Of a stretch of 64,000 nucleotides of DNA, positions 22,301 to 33,528 are shown piece by piece; within the stretch, counting starts at the first letter, position 1, and the number at the start of each line of letters is the position of its first letter. The notes beneath the pieces are model-generated. The model ran no database searches. It saw only the letters and a program-made list of their open reading frames with translations, and had not been told where the DNA came from. Origin of the DNA: Cercis canadensis (taxonomy: Eukaryota; Streptophyta; Magnoliopsida; Fabales; Fabaceae); NCBI GenBank assembly GCA_003255065.1, contig QAOA01001289.1, forward strand, positions 580,241 through 644,240, in the 5' to 3' direction. Position numbers and translations under genes: made by a program.

Positions 22301-22551
22301 TAGTAAAAAGGCATGCAATACTAAAGCACATATGGCAGCCATTAAGAATCAAAATAAAACCATGAAAATAGCATGCAAACTAGGACAATAACATTTAGTT
22401 AAACATGACAATCAACATACACTCCTAATTAGCATGCAATCCTTAAGCCAAATATCAAGGGAAAAATCAAGAATTAAGCTCAAGAGTACAACTAATCAAG
22501 TCCAAAACAAAGATAAAAAAAAAATTGAGGATCATATCATACAAGTGTTTC

Positions 22552-22593
22552 CAAAAAAAAAAAAAAANAAAAAAAAAAAAAAAAAAAAAAAAA
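22552..22593. repeat. Long A-run containing one N
   Basis: A run of about 40 A with a single ambiguous base at 22568, within the C 3' LTR. The other LTR has no such run at the matching place. Confidence 0.85.
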
Positions 22594-24212
22594 CAAGCAA
22601 GGACAGCAACTAAACATAAGGCAGAATCAAGAAACACAAAACAGCAAAGACCGAAAATAGAGCATAAAATAAGGGAAACTTGTAAAGAAAACTGAAAATG
22701 CATGTCAATGATATTTCAGCCTAAAAATTTACATGACATATAAAAATATCTTAGGGTTCTAAAGAATCAAAAATCATACAAAAATGAGCTCCCTAACTTA
22801 AGTCATTGCCCAAAAACCAAAACTACCTGAATCAACTAACAATTCCATAGTGCAGAGAAAACAATCATTTTTAAATTAAAACTGGGAGCAAATATGACAT
22901 GAAAAAAATATGAAATTTATACTCATGCAAGATATGCATCTCAGGGTTTTAATAAAGCAAAAACGATAAAATTTAGAGTTGTAAAACTCAAGTTATGGTC
23001 AAAAGACTAAACACTGCTAGTGTTAGATTGACAGGTCTGACAATGACCATTTAAAAACCAAAAGAATAAGGAAAAATGATAAAGATTACCTAAAGTTCTT
23101 CAAGAACTCCACTCCTTCTTGCTCAAAATGGTTGAACCCATCTTCAAGAAGCTTAAACCTCCTTTGACTTCTCATTTTCTTCTAAAAAATGGGAAGAACA
23201 ACTCAATAACACTTTCAAGTTTCTCAAGCTTTCGCCATTTCTCACTTTATTTTCTCTCAACTTAGCTCTTTTGATCATTTTTTCTCTCCAATCTCTGTCC
23301 CGCTTTGTGTTTCACCTTGGGTAGCTAATGTGAGGCTTTCTCCTCTTTTTCCCTCTCTTAAGTAATCAGCCCTTTCAACTTGGAAAGCAAGTTGGAGGTA
23401 AAATGGTCCTTTTCCATGTCCCTTGCAACTTCCTCCCACTTTCCTTTAGTCTTGCCATGTGAAAAAATCTATAAATTCTTCCCCAAAGTGACCCTGACCA
23501 AATTCCCTCATCAGCCCTTTGTTTTGTTTTGTTTTTTTTTTTAGATAAGAAATCTAAAAAATGGCACTTTCATTGAAGTTCCCTTAAGTGATCACTTTCC
23601 ATGAAGCTTCTTAGATGCTAATCCCTTTGAATTGTGCTTACAAATATTCCTCCAACCTTGGTTGAATCTTCATTCAGATTTCCTACAAATTTATTTAATT
23701 TTTGATTAAAAATAAAAATTACAAAACCCTAATGGGCCAAATTAGGTCAAATTGAGCCCAAAGAGCTCAACCTTGGAACTAAGTTGGTTCAATTGGTCCC
23801 AAAATATATATCATTTATTTGGACCAAAAATATTAAGAAAACAAAAAATTGAGTGGGCCCAAAGGCTTCTAAACTAGGGTTTTAGTATGACAGTCAAACC
23901 CAAAACATGGTTTTTGACCCAAAATTACGAAAAGCCCAGAAAATTACAATTTTTATGTCCAAACAAAGAATTTGAAGAAAATTAAATGGGCCGAGAGGCC
24001 TCACACTTGGTTAAAGCAAAATGCGCCCAAAGGGCCTCAAAACTTGAGTTGAAATGAAATAGACCAATGCCTAAAGACTAAAACTTTGATCCAAAAGCTA
24101 AAGCAGGCCTTGAAGACTTCAAAAATAAGATTTTTTAGATTTAAAAACATACTTTTTTTTTTTAATTTTTGAAAAGTGTATAACACCCCCCGGACAAAAT
24201 TCGGTGTCTACA

Positions 24213-24226
24213 GTTGCCCATTTTTA
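24213..24226 (-). promoter_or_regulatory. Polypurine tract of element C
   Basis: On the minus strand AAAAATGGGCAAC lies directly before the LTR start TGTAGACACC. Position and purine content fit the plus-strand primer site. Confidence 0.6.
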
Positions 24227-25790
24227 TATGTTTTCTTATAGAAGGACATGATAGGCTATTGATTGTCGTGACCTTCGTATATGAAAGATGTAAAGATAAA
24301 AAGATGGTTGTTTTGTCTAGGGAACTACCAAGAGTCCCAAGTTTGAAAAGGCCAACAAAAATGGTTAAAATAACAAATTGACATGAACCTTGATTGGCTA
24401 AAAAATGAATGGTAGAAAATATAACGACATTAAAGTTAACATCAGAAACCACAATAGCATAAATTATAATGACATAAATCAACGTGGCAAAAATTAATAG
24501 AGTAGGAATTTAAAATGACATTATCTTTCTTAGATCATATCCTTTTACGGAAGAAATTAAATGACAGAAATTTAATGACATAAATGTAAAATAATGTATC
24601 ATTTGGCCTTGACCGGAGTATCTTAAGTCAGAAATTAAATGGCAAAATTTAGTGGCAGAAATTTAGTGACAGAAATTAAAATCCTTTTCATACTTGATGA
24701 TACCAAGGTAAAGTATAATTGACCCTCATAGGCCGAATCTAAGCTCAAAATCTTGCAAAGTCAACTTAATCGAGTGGCTCTTCTTCTAATTCTAAACTTG
24801 AATTCCTCTAAACTTTTGCAAACCCAATGAATTTTTTCTTCAGAAATAAATCATTTCATGTTTTTTCTATTCATCTATTCCTCTCTTATTATCACTTCAT
24901 CTTTTTTCTATCCATCCATCATTTTCATTCATTTCATCATTTTTTTTACCTAATTCATTCCCTTCCAATGATTAGAAATTATTAGTGTTTCTGAAATTTG
25001 GAAACCAACATCAAAAAGTATTCCTTGAGAATAATTGAATTTTTCATTACAATAAAATTTACTTACATTTTATTCAAAATATTAATTCAATAATTTAAAC
25101 ATGCAAAAAATTCATAGCAGGAAGAAATTAACTCAAGGAATTAACTTCTTTTATTTCAAGAAAAGAAATGTATAACAGAAGGAAATTAATTCAAAGAATT
25201 ACATTCCTTTATTTTTGAATGACAAACGCATTTTCAATAAGGACAAATTCAAAAGGTAAAAAAAAAAAATACAAGTGGTAAATTGCCCCAATTTAGGGTT
25301 TTTATAATATTGGAGTTGCCTTATTAAATAGGTGTCTATGTATCCTCAAGGAGGAATCAAAGCTCACGTAGTTCGAGAACACAGACACAGGAACCAACAC
25401 AAATTGGAGATTGCCCTAGTTTTTAGCTTAGTCATGTCCACTTGATTGTTCTTCATATTGTCTTGAAACATGTTTCCATTCCATTAGGGAGAACACAGAA
25501 ATTTCTGATACCAGAGTGCGAGTCTTCACGGTTTCTTGCTAATTTCATCACATCCTCTGACTTCACTATTTCTCTGGATACCATTGTGAACTTTTCCACT
25601 TTGCTTAGACTGCCCTTTCGGGTTTTCAGCCTAACATATTTTCCCATTATTTTTCATTATTGTTCCTTTTTTTTTATGCCTTAACTTTTTCCTAGACCGC
25701 CCTTTTGGGTTTTCAACTTAGTGGGATTTTTTTTTCTTTCTATTTTTTTAATTAAGGTAATATTTCTTGACTGCATCTGAATTCACAGGA
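24227..25790 (-). other. Element C 3' non-coding region with short repeats
   Basis: No gene. It contains a degenerate 16-bp-scale repeat built on TTTAATGACAGAAA (about 24420-24690). An imperfect pair of 60-bp units lies at about 25110-25230 (AGGAAGAAATTAA against AGAAGGAAATTAA). Two copies of a CCGCCCTTTTGGGTTTTC-like block lie at 25608-25640 and 25695-25726. Such tails are usual between integrase and LTR in Tat elements. Confidence 0.6.
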
Positions 25791-27109
25791 TTAAAGAGTT
25801 ACCCTTCCATGTCAATGAGGATCAATGCTCTTTCAGAGAAGGTATGTTTGACAACATAAGGGCCTTGATAAGTTGAAGCCCATTTCCCGTGGGCATCATC
25901 TTGATTTGGCAAAACCTTTTCCAAGACTAAATCTCCAAGTTAGAATTCTCGGGCTCGAACGTTCTTATTAAAGGCTCTAGCCATTCTTTGTTGGTACAAC
26001 TGTCCATGACAAATGGCAGTCAACCTCTTTTCTTCAATCATGTTCAACTGTTCATATATGGCTTTTAACCATTCAGATTCTTCCAATTCAGCCTTCATGA
26101 GGACTCTCAACGAGGGAATTTCTACCTCTATAAGGGTGACTGGTTCCATGTCATACACCAAGGAATAAGGTGTTGCCCTAGTTGAAGATTTAATTGATGT
26201 TCAATAGGCATGTAGTGCGTAAGGGAGCATCTCATGCAAATCTTTGTACGCTACCACCATGTTTTCAACTATCTTCTTGATGTTCTTATGGGCAACCTCC
26301 ACAACCCCATTCATCAATGACCTATAGGGTGAAGAATTATGAAGCTTGATGGCAAATTGTTTGCATAGTTTTTGAATTTCAAAACCATTTAAATTTGAGC
26401 CATTATCCTTGATGATCCTCTCAGGTTGACCATATCGGCAAATGATGTTCATGTTCAAGAATTTTGCCACCATCTTTTGGGTCACTTTGGCATAAGAGGC
26501 AACTTCCACCCACTTGGTGAAGTAGTTAATCGCAACAAAAATGAAACGATGTCCATTGGAAGCTTTTAGATTGATTGACCCGATGACATCAATTCCCTAC
26601 ATTGAAAATGACCAGGGTGTAGTCAAATTATGAAGAGGAAATAGTGGAGCATTGATGCGATCCACATAAATTGGGCAATTATGACATCTCCTCACATAGC
26701 TTATACAATCTCTTTCAATCATCATCCAATAATACCCGGCCCTCAAGATTTTTAGGGCCATCATATGGCCATTTGCGTGGGTGGCACATATTCCATCATG
26801 AATAGCACCTAGAATTTGACTGGCTTCCTTTGTATCAACATACCATAATAATGCGCCATCATGATACCAAGTGTAGAGAATTTCCCCACTCAGAAAGAAA
26901 CCCAATGCCAAACGACGAATAGTCTTTTTGTCGTTTTCCTTTGCCACAATCGGGTATTCTTTGAGCTTGATGTATTGAAGAATGTCATGATACCAAGGAT
27001 GACCATTAGGTTCTTCTTCGACATCCATACAATGGGTGGGTTCTTCCCTTAGCTTCACTTGTACAGGTTGCACCACTACTCCGCAATCTAGTTTAGTCGT
27101 TACTGCCAA
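25790..27109 (-). pseudogene. Element C integrase (remnant)
   Basis: The zinc-binding part reads IHDGICATHANGHMMALKIL and YVRRCHNCPIY. The core keeps Asp in GIDVIG, Asp in IKDNGSN and Glu in NGVVEVAHKNIKKI. Stops occur before GIDVIG (near 26596), after ALHAY (26201) and after VRAREF (25940). The C-terminal region continues as GKWASTYQGPYVVK to VNSDAVKKYY near 25790. Despite the stops the catalytic triad is preserved, so decay may be fairly recent. Confidence 0.9.
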
Positions 27110-27545
27110 AGTTGCTAAAGCATCCGTATACTGATTCTTGTGCTAAGTTAAGTGAGAGAATGTTATGTCTTCAAACTTCTTAATTAACATGGTTAGATAC
27201 TTTTGATATGAAATCAGTTTCAGATCTTTAGTTTGCCACTCCCTTTTCACTTGATAAATAATGATTGCAGAATCCCTAAAAACATCCAGAATGTTGACTT
27301 TCAAATCTACAGCTGCTTGTAATCCCCTTACACAAGCTTCATATTCAGCCATGTTGTTAGTACAGTCAAATCCCAACTTGATAGCTATTGGGAATTGCTT
27401 TCATTCTTGTGAAACGAGCACAACGCCTATTCCATTCCCATAAATGTTCACTACTCCATCAAAATAAATTTCCCATCTTCTTCCTTGTTCTCATTATCTT
27501 CTTCTTCAATTATGAAAATGTCTTCATAAGGAAACTTAAATTTAA
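27110..27545 (-). pseudogene. Element C archaeal-type RNase H (remnant)
   Basis: WEIYFDG, then GFDCTNNMAEYEACVRGLQA, FRDSAIIIYQV and YTDALATLA supply the four acidic residues of the DEDD active site. This second RNase H between the retroviral-type RNase H and the integrase is characteristic of plant Tat/Ogre elements. A frame change near 27440, a stop (Q-stop-K) near 27400 and another after SHLT at 27143 interrupt it. Confidence 0.85.
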
Positions 27546-27549
27546 TGGA

Positions 27550-27940
27550 CTAGTAATCTTCAATGGGATTCTCCGCTAAATGATAAGCTATTACACTCCC
27601 TTTTATGGCCTTCTTAATCATGAAGACTACATCATATTTAGCGAGAACAATTTGCCATTTTACCAATCGACCCGTGAGATAGGGCCTCTCGAAAATAAAC
27701 TTCATAGGATCCATGCGAGAGATAAGCCACGTGGTGTGGTATAGCACATACTGGCAAAGCCTAGAGGCGACCCAAACCAAAGCGCAAAAAGTTTTTTTCC
27801 CCTAATGCATATCTTGTTTCATAATCTGTCAACTTTTTGCTCAGATAGTAAATTGCTCTCTCTCTTCTTCCACCATCATCATGCTGCCTCAAGACACTCT
27901 CCATCGATTCTTGCAATATGGTCAGATATAGAATCAGTGG
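27550..27940 (-). pseudogene. Element C retroviral-type RNase H (remnant)
   Basis: The end of the 28294-27761 frame (AIYYLSKKLTDYETRYA) and the frame 27780-27550 (RLCQYVLYHTTWLISRMDP, LTGRLVKWQIVLAKYD, IKGSVIAYHLAENP) together form the RNase H and connecting segment. The two frames overlap by a frameshift near 27770. The first catalytic Asp position reads within LILYLTILQESM and seems lost. Confidence 0.82.
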
Positions 27941-28618
27941 CTTTCCCGAAACTGGAGGAACAAGAACCAGAGGATCAAGTAGATATTCCTTAACTTTTTC
28001 AAATGCTTCGTGGCATTGATCATCCCATACCCCCAGATTATTCTTCTTTAGGAGTTTGAAGATTGGTTCACAGGTGTGGGTGAGATTAGATATGAATCTA
28101 GCTATATAATTAAACCTCCCCAAGAAGCTTCGCATTTCTTTTTTTGACTTTAGGGCCGACATCTCTTGTATAGCCTTGACTTTGCTCGGATCCACCTCAA
28201 TCCCCTTTTCACTAGCGATGAACCCTAGAAGCTTCCTCGACATCGTGCCAAAAGTGCATTTGGCTGGGTCCAATCGCAACTTGTATTTTTTCAACCTCTC
28301 AAATAGTTTCTAGAGAATATCCACATGGCTTTCCCATTCTCTAGACTTGGCTACCATATCATCCACATATACCTCGTTCTCCTTATGCATCATATCATGA
28401 AACAAGGTAACCATAGCCCTTTGGTAAGTGGCTCCAGCGTTCTTCAACCTAAAGGACATTACTCTATAATAGTAAGTGCCCCAATGTGTGATGAATGTGG
28501 TCTTTTCTTTATCTTCTTTAGCCATGGGAATCTGGTTATAACCGAAATATCCATCCATAAAGGAGTAACAATGATTTTTGGCAGTGTTATTAACCAATAT
28601 TGAATAAAAGTAGTCCAA
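27940..28618 (-). pseudogene. Element C reverse transcriptase, N-terminally deleted (remnant)
   Basis: SFMDGYFGYNQIPMAKEDKE, FITHWGTYYYRVM, KNAGATYQRAMVTLFHDMMH and the catalytic YVDDM are present. After a TAG near 28309 come LDPAKCTFGTMS, KLLGFIASEKGIEVDP and MRSFLGRFNYIARFI. The family's fingers region before SFMDGY (with the CVDYRDLN-type block) is missing. Only about 70 bp separate this from the G-patch segment, where Tat elements normally have several hundred. A deletion near 28620-28690 is inferred. Confidence 0.9.
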
Positions 28619-28691
28619 TACATATATTTAAAATTTTCTAATGACCTTGGATTTCAGTCAAGAGAAATGTAATGACAAAAACAAAAAGAAA

Positions 28692-29144
28692 TTACTCAAG
28701 AGAAATAAGATCTGGCAAAAGTTTCGTCTCCCAATTGGTCAGTTGTTCATTATCATTACAAGGCCATATACAATGGCTTCTTCCATAGTTGCCCTCCAAA
28801 GTGTTCACGACTAGTGATGACCTCTCAGTCTCCTGTGGCATTATCACTTCAGCATGCACAAGGAAGGTTTCTCTCATATGAAGGACGTCTTTTATTCCTC
28901 GAGTTGAACTACTCTTACCCACAACTTCAACATAAGACGACTTATAGCCCAAACCTTGTCTGGCAATATTCTTTGGCAAAGAAATAAGAGAGTTAATTCC
29001 TTGCAAATTGACCCCTAGGCTTTTTCCATCTTGGAAGCCATTCTTCTCCAACATCCTCACCACTATCTGATTAATCTCACTCCTCTTTTGGGATTGTTCA
29101 TCAGTGCATTGATCTAGCTCTAAAGATTGGAAAAAAAACTCCAA
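28692..29144 (-). pseudogene. Element C G-patch-like segment between protease and RT (remnant)
   Basis: The 150-codon frame contains MLEKNGFQDGKSLGVNLQG and NIARQGLGYKSS, the Gly-rich pattern (GYxPGxGLG...GLGY) that follows the protease in plant Tat elements. In other proteins G-patches bind RNA helicases or nucleic acid; its role in the element is not settled. Confidence 0.75.
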
Positions 29145-29150
29145 TGCTTG

Positions 29151-29610
29151 TTAGGTTGCTTCCACATAAGGTAATGAGCTGGGTTTGGACACTAGCATAT
29201 CTTCTTCTCCATTCAAGGTTATGAACCGGCCACCATCAATGTATTTTAGCTTTTGGTGTAGGGTAGACAACACCATTCCCGTCACATGTATCCATGGCCT
29301 ACCCAACAACATTGTATAGGCCTGTTCTATGTCCATGACTTGGAAGCACACATCAAATTTGCTTGGTCCAATCTCCAAATGCAAAGGAAAATCTCCCAAC
29401 ACCTCCTTTCTAGTCCCATCAAATGCCCTTACCACCATACTACTTGACTAAACGAGGGATAGATTCACTGGTAACTACATTAAAGTCAACCTAGGAAGCA
29501 CATTTAGGGTAGACCCATTATCGATTAGCACCTTCGCTACGATGTACCATTGACACTTAAGGGTGATATGGAGGGCTTTCGTGTGATTGCTTATGCCCGG
29601 TACCAGCTCT
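29151..29610 (-). pseudogene. Element C aspartic protease (remnant)
   Basis: IDNGSTLNVLP near 29515 is the active-site region (DNGS form, as in Tat elements). MVVRAFDGTRKEVLGDF, FQVMDIEQAYTMLLGRPWIH and LKYIDGGRFITLNGEED follow in the frame 29438-29151. Two TAG codons fall between the active site and MVVRAFDG. Confidence 0.87.
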
Positions 29611-30349
29611 TCCTTGGAGAAGAAGATCATTCCTACCTTCTAAATCATATTCACCATGTTGCCAAAATTTTCTAGAATGATATCCGGACAAACATATGCT
29701 TGATTAAGAAATTTTTGTAGAGCTTTTCGGTGACTTTTAGAACTCACAATGAGAGACAAAAGCGAAATTTGAGCTAGTGTCTTCTTCATTTGCTCTACAA
29801 TATTATATTCCCTTTGTCTTATTATTCTCAGAAATTATTCTTCTTCTCCCTTATGTTCTGGCTCATTCTTTTATTTGCCTAACTCTTGCTCTGTCTTATT
29901 TGTTATAATAGCTTTACCTTTTTCTTTTCTATGTTTCTCTACCCCTTTGACAAGTAACATATTCCACTTCTTGTTATATCTCAACTTTCACCGACATTGG
30001 TAACGTCACTACAACCTTCTTTGAATGTATTCTTCTCTATCAAGCTTCCTTCTGAGGCTTTTCCTCTATGTGTCATCACCCTTACCCTATAATTCCAAGG
30101 GACTGCATGGTTACTTGTGTACAAAAACAGAGATGACACTTGAATGACCACCCCAGGAGATGTTTGCTTACTTGTAGAGTCAAGTAAAACCTTCAACACA
30201 AAGGGTTGGAATCCTTGCAATTCCTTCCCAGTCATACCAACTTATTTTCCTTCTTCAACGCTTTGTTTCTCCATCCTCACCACACCTAAATACATTAACT
30301 TTTGCACCAAGCACTTAAACTCCCAACACTCTTCTATACCACGACCTTA
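29611..30349 (-). other. Element C gag-protease junction, no clear domain
   Basis: Minus-strand translation is broken. The stretch should hold the gag C-terminus and protease start, but no motif is clear. Frames of 60-85 codons here were not accepted as genes. Confidence 0.5.
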
Positions 30350-32228
30350 TTATTGATGGTGTTTGAAGAATGCTTTCTCATCAAAATGCTCACTCTTCTG
30401 AATTTTCCCTAATGGCACCTTCAACTCATACTTAGCCTTCTTCAAACACTTCCAAATTGCTTTTATCGACATCCTTACATCCTTAAGCCTCTTGATCATA
30501 TGTGATTCTCCCTCAACAACATTTACCCTTGGCCCTTCTTCATGATTGGGTAAAGGATTTGTACTGACATTCGGTCCTCCACCCATCTCTTCTATTTTAA
30601 TCACCCATTGTTTTATCAAGTAAATGACTAAGTGCTTGAAACCGGGGCAGTCCTCTATGGAATGCTCGACAACATAGAGATGATAATCACACATAAGGCT
30701 AGGGTTGTACCAATATAGAAAAAAAAAAGGGTTGTAATGGCAGTATAGACTTCAGGGCTATCACATGAGCTTCTTACAGTTGTTTGAACAGCTCAGCTCT
30801 TATGATGGGAATGTTTGGAAAATGTTCATTTAGTGCTGGGCGAGGCTTATTTCTGTAGTTTTGATAATTAGACCTAAATGCAAGTATGGGTGCTAGGTTG
30901 TTTTGGAAAGCATTTCGGGGATCGAGTTAATAAGTAGGAACAAAAGGTGCTAGGGTTGGTCGAGGTGGACCATAAACATAATTAACTGGGCTAAGATATG
31001 GCGAATTAGGGTAAGATTGGTAATTTTGGCCTCGAGGTTGGGGTGCATGAAAAAACTTACTTCTCCCTCCTTCTTTTTCTGTTGTGGCCCGTTCCTCTGT
31101 TTGTTACCACCTTGGCTTTCTCCCTTCAAAAAGGCTAACTTTTCAGATTTGTTCATGTCTCCAACCCTTTCACTAACATTAATCAGTTCAAAGAAATCTC
31201 TATGCACACTTGCTACCATCAGTTCAACATACGGCGATTGTAGAGTATTCACAAAGTAATTGATCATTTTAGAATCCATTAATGACGATTGTGCCTGAGC
31301 TGCGAGATTCCTTCACCTCTGAGCATACTCTCCAAAGCTCTCATTCTCTCCTTTCCTCATAGCCCCTAAATGAGCCCAGTAGGAGCTATGTTATCATTGA
31401 AGCTATATTGCTTAAAGAAAGCATTAGGTAAATCTTTCTAGGTGTGGATCTAAGTGTGGTCCAACTACTAGTACTAGTCCACAATGGGATTGGTCAAACT
31501 TTCTAGAAAGAAATGGATGAAGAACCTTTTTTCCCTTGACCAAATGGCCATCTTTGTACAATAGGACTTCAAATGTAAGAACGGGTTAGATGTCCCATTA
31601 TACCTCGCAAACTCGGGCATTTTGAAATCCTTGGGCAAAACCAACTCGGGTGTCAGTGACAACTCCCCAATATCAACTAATATACACATATCCCTTGTAA
31701 CATCATGATTTGTTCCTCTAGCAGTACCTGTTTCTTTTCCACAATCTCTACCCTCAACTGCTCCTTCTTAGCTTCCTCACCTTCTACATCCTTTATGATT
31801 ATCTGTATTCCTTATTAATGGGGATAAGCAGTGTGATGCAGAATCGGGGGTGTATAGGTGAAGACACCTCCATGGCCTTCGTTTGGATTGAAGACAACTT
31901 CTTCAATGGCCCTAGTCCTTACTAGAGGAGGCGGCATAATAAGGTACACGGGTTTAGCAGATGGCCTCGTGGAACTTGATCCAGGCCCACTTCTTGGATT
32001 TGCAGCATGAGGTATCAGATGGTGTGGCATTCCCTATATTGGAGCTGACAACATAATAATAACTTCTCCAAAAGGAAGTGATGTAGAAGAAACATATGTA
32101 TTTGTCCCACTAGCAATCTCCTTTAACTTTAGGCTCTCAGTCATTAGTTTCATCATATCATTCATTCTTTGCTTCAGCTCATCAAACTCAGCTTCCAAAT
32201 ACCTACCCATTTCTTGGTTTTCTTCCAT
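30350..32228 (-). pseudogene. Element C gag (remnant)
   Basis: Five broken frames in order: 32228-32034 (MEENQEMG, then a short coiled-coil-like FDELKQRMNDMMKLMTESL); 32030-31815 (Pro-rich); 31689-31474 (VLPKDFKMPEFARYNGTSNP, HLKSYCTKM, the gag core); 31279-30950 (YFVNTLQSPYVELMV); and 30694-30350 (CDYHLYVVEHSIEDCPGF, a C-x2-H-x5-H-x4-C knuckle-like motif). Stops between them include TAG where Trp is expected. This is the particle protein of a Tat element. Confidence 0.87.
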
Positions 32229-33528
32229 GACTGCGACGATCCTCGTTCTCAGCCCAATAGATCACTTGATTGGGAACTTATGATTGAGCTTAGACTTTCT
32301 GGATGGCGCAGTTATATTTTACCCCTCATAAAGAAAGATTAAGAGTAATAATAAAGAATAATGCAAAAAGATAGAAATTGAGATTTTTTTTTTCTCTTGA
32401 TGGATTGTTAGCATAGCTTCAGATTTTTTGATTGGTGCGATTAAAACAATGTGGCTAGTCTCTATTACAAGAACATATAGCTCCTTATAAGAGAGATTAG
32501 CATGACTGAAGCTCATGAAAGCATATACTCTCCACATGAAACAATCTCTTATCCTTTCTTCAAGCCTTCATTTAGGGTTCCTTGATTAACCAATTTTATA
32601 AGACTATAGAGCTCCCTACAACATTAATTAACATAAGTGAATCTTGCAAAAGCATATAACTCCTTGTAAGAAGCACTTTTACACAACAAGAGAAAGCAAT
32701 TCGAAACAAAATTCTCGCTTTTTGTGACCGGAGGCCCTATAAGGATGCTTGAAAATGGGATCACTAGAAGCTATGCTAACAATCTATCTTTGAATTAACT
32801 TCTGAGTAAAAAGTAACAGAAAGATGGATTAGAGATGAAAAATAGATAATCGGCATAAAATAATAAAGCGGAAGAATAAAGAGAAAGGAAAAGGATGCTC
32901 CTCCCACTTTCCTAGATAGACGGATCACCTTAGAGTTAGGATTTCTAGCCTAACGCCCATGTTCTAACCTAAATCAGACAACATTACGGCTATGTAACGT
33001 GCATAGTTTGGTAATAGTACTATCAGTCCTAAAAAGGTCAGGTCCTTGGTTTGCCTCCATCAGAACGATGAAGATCATACCATACTAACCTGGTTCACTC
33101 GAGAATAGCCCTTCAATTTACCCAAATTAGCATAATGATCCACAATCCAAGCGAAAGCTTTTGTGTAAACCATTAAAGGATAAACCTCCTAATAATAACA
33201 CTAGGACCCCTTCTAATACTATGTTTAATGTGGCCCGGGTGTAGAGCCGATGAGTAGTGTGCAGGATTAGTGTAAGTGCTCAGTGTACGGGAGGAGCAAA
33301 CATACCTCAACATAAAATCTACCCAAACCACCCCAACTGCAAAAAAAAAGAATAGGCATATGCAACAAAATAAGGCTATCAACAAATGCATAAATAAATA
33401 CAATAGATATAAAATAACAAAAAATAAATAACTTAGAATGAATAAAATACATCTTGGCCACATATGACTTGAATAGCTAATTTACTGGGCCTAACTCTTT
33501 AACCACACCCCAATGGAGTTGCAAAATT
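32229..33528 (-). other. Element C untranslated leader and PBS region
   Basis: About 1.3 kb between the 5' LTR and gag without a credible gene. Directly after the LTR end (33529) the minus strand reads ATTTTGCAACTCCATTGGGG, resembling the TGGCGACTCC-GCTGGGG block usual next to Tat LTRs; that is the probable PBS zone. Hydrophobic frames at 33173-33463 are not supported. Confidence 0.6.

Larger units (their letters stand above)
21069..24212 (-). repeat. Element C 3' LTR (3144 bp)
   Basis: On the minus strand it starts TGTAGACACCGAATTTTGTC at 24212 and ends at 21069 with the CAATGTGACA block. It aligns with 33529-36217 along its length. It is about 455 bp longer than its partner, mostly because of the insertion at 21837-22300. 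It contains an A-run with one N at 22568. Confidence 0.9.

Noticed and set aside
33173..33463. Hydrophobic minus-strand frames in the element C leader
   Set aside because: Two overlapping open frames in AT-rich leader DNA, with no family similarity and in the wrong position for gag.
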